Source: Veillonella sp. | GTDB taxonomy: Bacteria > Bacillota > Negativicutes > Veillonellales > Veillonellaceae | Direction of reading: 5' to 3' | Assembly (NCBI RefSeq): GCF_018364065.1 | Contig: NZ_JAGZMO010000006.1 | Coordinates: 1 to 64,000 of the forward strand | DNA: 64,000 bases | In this document: piece by piece, positions 47,353 to 54,514 of the stretch | Layout: every line of letters begins with the position of its first letter | How positions within the stretch are numbered: position 1 is the stretch's first letter | Position numbers and translations under genes: made by a program | Notes under the pieces: model-generated | Databases searched by the model: none | What the model saw: only the letters and a program-made list of their open reading frames with translations | Told to the model about the DNA's origin: nothing

Positions 47353-47679
47353 TTACTTAATGATGGATTTAATGAGACCTTCCACCACGGCAGCCGGTTT
47401 ATAACCTGCAATACGGTCTTTTTCTTTACCGCTCTTGAAGCAGATCAACGTAGGAATACCTTGAATGTTATACTTCAATGCAATGTCCTTTGCCGCATCA
47501 ACGTCAATAGTCACAACGGAAATATCATCTTTCATATCTTCCGCCAACTTTTCGATTTCCGGATTCATCAATGCACATGGTTTGCACCATTCCGCCCAAA
47601 AATCCGCTACTACTACTCCTTGATTCTCTTTCAAGTACCCTTCAAACGCTGTTAAATTATCAATCTTGGTTACAGCCAT
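47353..47679 (-). CDS. trxA: Thioredoxin with CKPC active site
   Basis: A 108-aa thioredoxin: VVVADFWAEWCKPCALMNPE holds the active site and IQGIPTLICFKSGKE the cis-Pro. The dipeptide between the cysteines is Lys-Pro rather than the usual Gly-Pro, which should alter redox potential or partner choice. AAGGAGG precedes the start. Confidence 0.93.
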   Translation of the reverse strand: MAVTKIDNLTAFEGYLKENQGVVVADFWAEWCKPCALMNPEIEKLAEDMKDDISVVTIDVDAAKDIALKYNIQGIPTLICFKSGKEKDRIAGYKPAAVVEGLIKSIIK

Positions 47680-47902
47680 ACAAAAAACCTCCTTATAACC
47701 TGTTTATATACCATTACGTAGAGTGTACCCTTTCATTTAGTATAGCAAAATCAAACTTCTTCTTCTATCATTATTTTGACTTAAACGGAAAAATTTTACT
47801 CTTTTTACAGGAATAAGATATGTTCTTGAGAATATATCCTATTACGGTATAAAACGGCCTATTTAAACATTAAAAAGTGCTGAATTTTTTCATTCATAAA
47901 AG

Positions 47903-47930
47903 CAAAAAACCGCTCACGAGGAGCGGTTAT
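47903..47930 (-). terminator. Terminator of rnpB
   Basis: AACCGCTC pairs with GAGCGGTT (47909-47928) around five bases, followed on the minus strand by TTTTTGC. Confidence 0.88.
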
Positions 47931-48277
47931 GCAAGCAATCAATAAGCCGAGTTCTGTTCTGCTATGCAGTGGTGATTATCTTTCTAGGCCTATAGTTACC
48001 TATAGGCTCAAGCGGCACAACCCGAAAGGTAGGCGGGCCACCTTTATCCCTTTCCTATTCGGCCTTGCTCCGGATGGGGTTTACCGAGCCAATACATTAC
48101 TGCATTGCTGGTGCGCTCTTACCGACACCGTTCCACCCTTACCACATTGCTGTGGCGGTTTACTTTTCTGTGGCACTGTTCCCTATGGTCACCCACGCCG
48201 GACGTTATCCGGCATCCTGCCCTTTGGAGCTCGGACTTTCCTCGAGTTTACACTCGCAATCACCTTTCATACTTGCT
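47931..48277 (-). ncRNA. rnpB: RNase P RNA, bacterial class A
   Basis: The minus strand has the conserved CR-I block GAGGAAAGTCCGAGCTCC near its 5' end, then AGGGTGGAACGGTG, GTAAGAGCGCACCAG and GGTAAACCC. Near the 3' end is CAGAACTCGGCTTATTG. The P1 helix arms GCAAG (48272-48276) and CTTGC (47931-47935) fix the ends to within a few bases. This RNA is the catalytic part of RNase P, which cuts the 5' leader of tRNAs. A terminator follows. Confidence 0.96.
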
Positions 48278-48455
48278 AATTAGAGTCTAACAGATTAGTA
48301 ATACATCGGTCAATTATTATTTTATCAATACTTATATGAGCTCTATTAATTTTACTTATTTTTGAATTCTATGAGATGTAAAAGAAACATACTCGTCATT
48401 TAAGAGAATCCCCCACTATTTTAAAGGCCTGTTCTCTTTAATCTAAACAAATAAC

Positions 48456-49598
48456 TTATTCGTTATAAAAGAAGAAATCTTCTTGAGTTTCACCCACTAA
48501 AACAGGCACCGTCTGATCCGCATCAACTTTGCTATCATTTACCATATCTGATAAACCTTCTTTTACCATATCCGCCAATAACTTGGCCGCTCCGATTTCT
48601 GTTCCAAAATGGCCCACATCAGCCACCACGATGCCCAGCTCTTTGGCCAATTGCATGTCGTGATATTTTACATCCCCTGTTACATACGCATCGGCACCGT
48701 TCTTGGCGGCTGCTTTAATAAATTCAGCGCCGCTGCCTGTGCAAAGGGCGATTTTCTTAATCTTCTCTACACGAGCTCCGCCGTAACGCACATGGCCGCG
48801 CGGGAATGCGCCTTCAACTAATTCCATAAAGCCTTTCAAATTCACCGGTTGCTCCAACACGCCTTGACGACCGATCGTGTTGACAATGGCCGGTTCTTTC
48901 AAAGAATACACATCGTATGCCACTTCTTCGTACGGATGCGCTTCCTTCATGGCACGGAGCACAGAACTCAACAATGCTTCCGGCACAATCGTTTCCACCC
49001 GATGCTCCTTCACCTGCTCAATCTGACCCACTTCTCCGATAAACGGATGGGCTCCGTCCAACGGTAAAAAGGTTCCGGTACCTTCACTGTAAAATCCGCA
49101 ATGGCTGTAGTTGCCAATATGGCCGGCACCCGCATCACCCATGGCTTTCAGCACAGCCTCCGTGTGCGTGTCCGGTACAAAGCAGGCAATCTTGCAGAGG
49201 CCTTCACTGCTCACCATTTCAAGGCCGGTCACCTGTGTAAGCCCCAACTGTGAGGCGGCCAGATCGTTGAGACCGCCCGTCGCCACATCAAGATTGGTAT
49301 GCGCGCTGTATACGGCAATGTCGTGCTTTATTAGTTTTTCCACCATGCGTCCTAGCGCTGAATCGCTTGTCACCTGTTTGAGACCTTTAAAAATCAGCGG
49401 ATGATGACTGATGATGAGATTGCACTTTTTCTCAATCGCTTCATCAATGGCCGCATCCGTTACATCAAGGACTGTTAAAATGCCGGTTACGTCCATATTG
49501 CGGCGCCCCACCATAAGCCCCACATTATCCCAAGACTCCGCCAAATGGCGAGGCACGCGTTTTTCTAAACTATTTAAAATTGCTTGAACCTTCATCAT
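48456..49598 (-). CDS. Nif3-like dinuclear metal-binding protein
   Basis: A 380-aa protein of the DUF34/NIF3 family. Metal ligands are visible in ISHHPLIFKGLK, YSAHTNLDVATGGLND and VADVGHFGTE. The middle section (residues about 130-235) is a PII-like insertion typical of the longer members such as Bacillus YqfO. The biochemical role is unsettled (a GTP cyclohydrolase-like metal centre has been proposed). It follows trmK, as in Bacillus (yqfN-yqfO). Confidence 0.9.
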   Translation of the reverse strand: MMKVQAILNSLEKRVPRHLAESWDNVGLMVGRRNMDVTGILTVLDVTDAAIDEAIEKKCNLIISHHPLIFKGLKQVTSDSALGRMVEKLIKHDIAVYSAHTNLDVATGGLNDLAASQLGLTQVTGLEMVSSEGLCKIACFVPDTHTEAVLKAMGDAGAGHIGNYSHCGFYSEGTGTFLPLDGAHPFIGEVGQIEQVKEHRVETIVPEALLSSVLRAMKEAHPYEEVAYDVYSLKEPAIVNTIGRQGVLEQPVNLKGFMELVEGAFPRGHVRYGGARVEKIKKIALCTGSGAEFIKAAAKNGADAYVTGDVKYHDMQLAKELGIVVADVGHFGTEIGAAKLLADMVKEGLSDMVNDSKVDADQTVPVLVGETQEDFFFYNE

Positions 49599-49692
49599 AC
49601 AAACCTCCTTGATGCATCTTATTTAACTTATTCTTAACATGATGTGTCACACCCGCTACATCTTATGCATCGTATCTATACATAGTAAATAG

Positions 49693-50448
49693 CTACACAA
49701 TCTTGCGAAGTTCTTCCAATTCAGCCACCAGCTGCTTATATTTCTCCGTATCCGCCAAGGCTTCGGTCATACCTTCCAGCGCCGCTTCACGGCCATGCAT
49801 AATAAACTTCATATGTTCATCCCAGAGAGGCGGTTTTTCCTGAGCCAGCAAAGCCCCTACCGTCCACAGCATAGATTCCTTCGGCAACCCCTCATATGCA
49901 TCCTTGGCGTCAACACGCGCTTGTGTAATCGGCCCCTCTTCGGACATGTAGTCAGCCTCTTTCCCCTTCTTCACCGCTAAAAAAGCCTGGTACATCTTGC
50001 CCATGTCGGTCATGATGCACTCCTTAACAATCCGATATCCGCGCTCCGTTATATACTGACGAAGTTCCGCTTGCCCGTTTTGCGGTTGCAGCACATAGAA
50101 ATCTAGCAGCTCCGGACCTTCTTCGATAATGTCGCGCATTAAAAATCCGCCCATACCGCAAATGACGGCGCCCTGTAATTCACCGGGCTTTACGATCTGC
50201 AAGCCGTTGCCGAGGCGGCATTCCACCAAGCCGGCCATACCGGTTTCACGCACATGGCGCTCCGCCGAAGCCAAGGGCCCTTTATTTACATCGCCGGCGA
50301 TGGCCTTCTCCGCCTTGCCGCGGCTTACCAGCTCCACCGCCAAATAGCCGTGATCCGTGCCGATGTCCGCTATAGTCTTTGCCTTTGGAATTAAAGTAAA
50401 AACAGCCTCCAGACGGTCTGTCATCGTTCGCTTTATCATCTTTTGCAT
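49693..50448 (-). CDS. trmK: tRNA (adenine22-N1)-methyltransferase
   Basis: A 251-aa SAM-dependent enzyme that methylates A22 in the tRNA D-loop region. The SAM site is TIADIGTDHGYLAVELVSRG, and AVICGMGGFLMRDIIEEG and LVLQPQNG-like FYVLQPQNGQAELR follow. A helical C-terminal region ends the protein. Its adjacency to the Nif3-like gene is conserved. A 12-bp repeat block lies in its upstream region. Confidence 0.92.
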   Translation of the reverse strand: MQKMIKRTMTDRLEAVFTLIPKAKTIADIGTDHGYLAVELVSRGKAEKAIAGDVNKGPLASAERHVRETGMAGLVECRLGNGLQIVKPGELQGAVICGMGGFLMRDIIEEGPELLDFYVLQPQNGQAELRQYITERGYRIVKECIMTDMGKMYQAFLAVKKGKEADYMSEEGPITQARVDAKDAYEGLPKESMLWTVGALLAQEKPPLWDEHMKFIMHGREAALEGMTEALADTEKYKQLVAELEELRKIV

Positions 50449-50832
50449 TATTATTAAATTATCCTCTCCATAAAATCTTAATATATGCTTATCTTATATT
50501 ACTTATAATCTCACGAGCCTCTTAGCTTCCAGCTCATGTTCGCAGTATGGTCTTTAATATTACCTTTAATATTGCCTTTAGTATTACCTACCTCATATTG
50601 TAACACAAAAGCCCCTTTCCATGATGGCCTTTCGGATAATGCAAACGTTTCCGTCCGCTCTCCGTGGCCCTCATGCGAAAGAGGCTTATTTAATACTATT
50701 ACGTTTTAAACTGCTTCACTCTACATCTTACTCAACGTGTGCAGACTAATTAGACTGCTTTTACACTTAAATTGCTTTTACATCCTGATTGTTTTCTTTT
50801 TACAACCCAATCAAAGTGCTTTGTTTTATATC
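50449..50832. other. Gap of 384 bp between trmK and the CMD-cupin gene
   Basis: It holds a 12-bp repeat block, a possible -10 TACAAT for trmK, a weak GGCC-type hairpin, and, next to the CMD-cupin stop codon, diverged GTAAAAGCA words (about 50755-50785). I see no gene in it. Confidence 0.5.
50553..50588 (-). repeat. Three 12-bp tandem repeats upstream of trmK
   Basis: TTTAATATTACC, TTTAATATTGCC and TTTAGTATTACC (plus strand, 50553-50588) follow each other in exact period 12. They lie in the presumed 5' leader of trmK. Confidence 0.85.
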
Positions 50833-51900
50833 TTATTTATGTTCCCAATGAAGTTGTTTATATTCTGTGTCGCTTACAGGTTCCATCCAAGTTACGGACA
50901 CGCCTTCTTTTTTCACAGTCATAGCCAAATGGGAGAAATAGCTGTCAGCAGCAGCGCCATGCCAGTGTTTAATTTCAGGGGCAATGTACACTACATCGCC
51001 GGCTGCCAATGCTTGCGCAGGTTTGCCTGCTTCCTGATACCAGCCTTTACCGCCTACAACTACGAGAATCTGACCCGCACCATGATGTACGTGCCAATCG
51101 TTGCGGCTGCCAGGTTCAAAGGTTACATTGTGAATGCCCACTTCTTCGTCATTCAATGGAGCCAACCAGCTTTTACCGCTGAAGTATTGTGCATAGTCTT
51201 TATTGAAAACGCCGGCAGGGAATGGAGATACGCTATTTTCATCGTGAACGGCATTGGAAATTTCTTTAAGCTGCGCATCGGTCACGCCATTATGTTTGGC
51301 AATGCCGCGATGTGCATTTAATTGGGAATCTACATCAGTAAGTGCTTCTAAAACGGCTACTGTTACGATTTCACGTTCACGCCAGTTCAACACATCGGAG
51401 GCAAAAATGTCGCCGAATAAATGGCTCTTTAAATATTGATCGGATGCAGGCGCAAAGTCAAAGAGCGCGCCTTTCACTTCACCGCCCACTAATTCAGTCT
51501 GTGTCTTTGTGCCTTCCGCCATAGCATCAGCGCCTAACACTATCTTCGATGCAGCTTTACCTTCTTCAGTAGCAATACCGTTGTCATTGCGTTCATTAAC
51601 TGTATTCATCAATACGTTCAACGCATTCAAGCTTCTTGGGAAGCCGGTGTATGCGTACAATTGCACCATAGCGTCTTTTACCTCATTTACAGTTACACCT
51701 TGATTCAATGCTTCATTAACAGCATCTTTCAATTTTGCCTGATCACCGGTTGCCGTATATTTACTGATACTTACTAATTGAAGTTCTTTGTTTGTTAATT
51801 CTTGTGCATTATTTGCCATTACGTTCATTTCTCCTAATTGTAAAGTCATACAAATGAGGCCTAAGCCCAATAGTTTGCTGATTCGTCTTACTCGTCTCAT
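50833..51900 (-). CDS. Exported carboxymuconolactone-decarboxylase/cupin fusion
   Basis: A 355-aa protein. A signal segment (residues about 9-29, ending NVMA) is followed by two CMD-like helical domains (about 35-110 and 165-235) and a C-terminal cupin (about 250-345) with metal ligands in NDWHVHHGAGQILVVVGG and IKHWHGA. Neither CMD half has the CxxC of AhpD. Related CMD-cupin proteins are annotated as oxidoreductase-like, but I know no proven activity. It lies 33 nt after the flavodoxin gene and next to a divergent LysR gene. Confidence 0.82.
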   Translation of the reverse strand: MRRVRRISKLLGLGLICMTLQLGEMNVMANNAQELTNKELQLVSISKYTATGDQAKLKDAVNEALNQGVTVNEVKDAMVQLYAYTGFPRSLNALNVLMNTVNERNDNGIATEEGKAASKIVLGADAMAEGTKTQTELVGGEVKGALFDFAPASDQYLKSHLFGDIFASDVLNWREREIVTVAVLEALTDVDSQLNAHRGIAKHNGVTDAQLKEISNAVHDENSVSPFPAGVFNKDYAQYFSGKSWLAPLNDEEVGIHNVTFEPGSRNDWHVHHGAGQILVVVGGKGWYQEAGKPAQALAAGDVVYIAPEIKHWHGAAADSYFSHLAMTVKKEGVSVTWMEPVSDTEYKQLHWEHK

Positions 51901-51933
51901 ATGTTTTTCCTTTAACTCACTATAACTTTGACC

Positions 51934-52416
51934 TTAATTCCCCACGTTATACGATTGGGACCATTGCTTCAATTCATCTTTCGATGCATGTACAGAAAAA
52001 CGTCGTCCTTCTTTGAGCACCGCACCTACACAGGATGGCCATAAGGCTTCATTCGTTTTACCCATGGCACTGCCGCCGGATGTGGCGAATGGAATCACCA
52101 CTACATCGGTCAAATCAAAGCTTTCTAGAAATGTATTAATAATTGATGGTGCCCGATACCACCAGATTGGGAACCCTACATACAAAACATTATATTTCAT
52201 ATCCGGTAGAGGCCCCTGAATGGCCGGGCGAGATGACATATCGTCCATTTCCACCGAAGAACGACTCTGTTTGTTCGTCCAATTCAAATCGGCCGACGTA
52301 TAAGGCGTTTCCGGTTTAATTTCATATAAATCCGCATCAATTGCTTGTGCCAAGTTCTGTGCCACCTGCTTGGTTGTGCCGGTTACACTGAAATAAGCAA
52401 CTAACGATTTACTCAT
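51934..52416 (-). CDS. Flavodoxin
   Basis: A 160-aa FMN-binding electron carrier. The phosphate-binding loop is VAYFSVTGTTKQVAQ and the flavin-contact region is LYVGFPIWWYRAPSIINTF. It resembles the flavodoxin_4 group found beside CMD-cupin proteins. It is divergent from the LysR gene, with operator-like dyads between them. Confidence 0.88.
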   Translation of the reverse strand: MSKSLVAYFSVTGTTKQVAQNLAQAIDADLYEIKPETPYTSADLNWTNKQSRSSVEMDDMSSRPAIQGPLPDMKYNVLYVGFPIWWYRAPSIINTFLESFDLTDVVVIPFATSGGSAMGKTNEALWPSCVGAVLKEGRRFSVHASKDELKQWSQSYNVGN

Positions 52417-52514
52417 CTAACCCCTCTCCTTCTCAATGTAATATGTTTTATTTTTTAATTCGAAAATGCTCTCTTCTTGAGCTGTTTACATTGTAACCTC
52501 ATTTCCTTTTTATG

Positions 52515-52561
52515 ACTAACAGTTATTAGTTCTTATTTACCATCGTTTTTAGGAATGGTAA
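52515..52561. promoter_or_regulatory. LysR-type operator dyads between flavodoxin and lysR
   Basis: Two inverted repeats lie side by side: ACTAA-N6-TTAGT (52515-52530) and TTACCAT-N11-ATGGTAA (52537-52561). A dyad spaced by 11 bases is the usual form of a LysR-family binding site. The first lies close to the likely flavodoxin promoter (-10 TACAAT at about 52490). Confidence 0.6.
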
Positions 52562-52625
52562 AATAAAAGCAAATACATTACATTCTTTTTAAAACATACG
52601 AGAAACTCTGTGAAAGGAGCATCTT

Positions 52626-53519
52626 ATGATAGAAACTCGTTTATTGTTATATTTCTTAACCATCGCTCAGGAAGAAACTATCAGCAAAGCGGCGGAAACA
52701 TTGCACATCACACAATCCACCTTATCAAAGCAGATGAAGGATTTAGAAGACCAATTAGGAAAAGTGCTTTTTATTCGGGGCAAACGTAAAATAGCCCTCA
52801 CCGAAGAAGGTCGTTACCTGCAACAGCGGGGCCGTGAAATTCTAGACTTACTCAGCGCTACGGAAGGGGCGCTAAAAGAAGAAACAGAATTACTGAATGG
52901 CAATATTTACTTCGGCTGCGGTGAAACCCAGCACATGGAAGCGGTCAGCCAGTGTTTCAAAGATTTACAGCAACTGTATCCGCAAATTCATCTCCATCTT
53001 TATACCGGCGATCATACGGTGGTCATGGATCGTATGGACAAAGGCCTCATCGATATAGGCCTCGTTGTGGAACCTACATTTCGCGAAGGCTACGACTACT
53101 TTTACATTGGACGTACCGATTTAAGCGTACTCCTTATGCGCAAGGACGACCCGTTGGCTACCAAACCTCACCTTTACAAGGACGATTTAAAAGACTTGCC
53201 TTTAATTTTATCCCGCCAAGGCTTCGTAAACCCGGCGGACTATGAACTCTTCGGTACAAGCCGTTCCAACTTAAACATCGTGGCCACCTATAACTTAATC
53301 AACAATATGATGTTTCTGGTGGACCAGGGCCTAGGCTATGGCGTTACACTGAGCGGACTACTGCCGCCGCACCATCCCACCCTCACATCGCGCCCCATCG
53401 AACCGCCTTTGGAAAACAAGTGGTATTTAGTGACCCATTCACACCGACTCTTCTCCCCTACAGTGACGCGCTTCTTAGATGAACTAAAAAAATACTTTGC
53501 CGCTGAAAAACAGGCGTAA
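52626..53519 (+). CDS. LysR-family transcriptional regulator
   Basis: A 297-aa regulator. The winged HTH covers residues about 1-60 (ETISKAAETLHITQSTLSKQ) and a periplasmic-binding-like effector domain follows (about 90-290). It is divergent from flavodoxin and CMD-cupin, which it most likely controls. The effector is unknown. The ribosome site is GAAAGGAGC. Confidence 0.92.
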   Translation: MIETRLLLYFLTIAQEETISKAAETLHITQSTLSKQMKDLEDQLGKVLFIRGKRKIALTEEGRYLQQRGREILDLLSATEGALKEETELLNGNIYFGCGETQHMEAVSQCFKDLQQLYPQIHLHLYTGDHTVVMDRMDKGLIDIGLVVEPTFREGYDYFYIGRTDLSVLLMRKDDPLATKPHLYKDDLKDLPLILSRQGFVNPADYELFGTSRSNLNIVATYNLINNMMFLVDQGLGYGVTLSGLLPPHHPTLTSRPIEPPLENKWYLVTHSHRLFSPTVTRFLDELKKYFAAEKQA

Positions 53520-53672
53520 TCATCATGACCGGCTAATATATGTAATCCGGAATACTCTTTATAGATAAAGGAGTTAAGCCTCTCGCTGTCGAAAGGTATA
53601 TAAGAGTACATAATAGTATTATCCGGTAAAAAACGTACAATCTATACATTACATCTTACAAGGAGGTTCTCT

Positions 53673-54329
53673 ATGTGGAAGAAATTATTACTCACAACGG
53701 GCCTGTTGACCTGTGTAACATGCCCGGGCTTCATTAGTGAGGCATACACGGTACCGATGCAGCAGACGGATACGAACTTGAAACTTACCTATCCGTTAGT
53801 GTATTTGGAGTCTCAATCGGCACAAAATAAAATTAATACGACCATTGCTACGTACGTGGATAAAATGCGCGACCTGTACTACAATCAGAAGATGTACATG
53901 GTAAATCAATCGTTTGAAACGACATACGAAGATGATGATTTACTCTCCCTCATCATTACCAGCGGTTGGTATAACGGCCAAAGTGCACACGGCTACTACA
54001 CCTCTCAGGGCCTCGTATTCAACAAACATACGGGTGAGCTGATTCCGGCTACAAATTACGTCCATGTAAAAGACGGCGAGCAGCTGTATAAACTCGTGTA
54101 CGAAGGTATGCTTTATCTATATGGGCAAAATGGCCAGCGGCGAATTAGCCCGACCATGATGTTTGCTGAAAAAACTATCGACGTTCATAACGACAACTAT
54201 ATCCTGCTGGGCGGCGGCAACATTGCCATGCTCTATCAGCCGTATGACTTGGCGTCCTATGCGGACGGCGTTACACGAATCGTATTTACACCGGATAAAA
54301 TTGAATATATAAATCGGTTGAATTCGTAA
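53673..54329 (+). CDS. Secreted DUF3298/RsiV-like protein
   Basis: A 218-aa exported protein with a signal peptide (residues about 1-24). The N-terminal half resembles DUF4163 and the C-terminal half DUF3298 (ITSGWYNGQSAHGYYTSQGLVFNKHTGELI), the pair found in the outer domain of anti-sigma factor RsiV. No membrane segment or anti-sigma domain is present, so this is only the extracytoplasmic part. The ligand is unknown. Strong ribosome site AAGGAGG. Confidence 0.75.
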   Translation: MWKKLLLTTGLLTCVTCPGFISEAYTVPMQQTDTNLKLTYPLVYLESQSAQNKINTTIATYVDKMRDLYYNQKMYMVNQSFETTYEDDDLLSLIITSGWYNGQSAHGYYTSQGLVFNKHTGELIPATNYVHVKDGEQLYKLVYEGMLYLYGQNGQRRISPTMMFAEKTIDVHNDNYILLGGGNIAMLYQPYDLASYADGVTRIVFTPDKIEYINRLNS

Positions 54330-54388
54330 AAAAGTTGAAAATTATACTTAATAACTTAAATTAGGCTTAATTACATACTTTTAAACAT

Positions 54389-54427
54389 AAAGAACTCCCT
54401 ATCCATTGGATAAGGAGTTCTTTTTTA
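54389..54427. terminator. Terminator between the secreted protein and the autotransporter
   Basis: AAAGAACTCC-CTATCC pairs with GGATAA-GGAGTTCTTT, with a T run on the plus strand. The other strand ends in TTTAT, so it may also help end the autotransporter transcript. Confidence 0.85.
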
Positions 54428-54514
54428 ATACTCAATTCGGCGTTTTTCAACACTTAGAGTATTTATATATTCAATTGTTACATTTTACCTAATTCGTTAA
54501 AATGTATGTTCCAA

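Noticed and set aside
47929..48290. Several open frames on the plus strand
   Set aside because: They are antisense to the RNase P RNA, whose conserved blocks explain the sequence.
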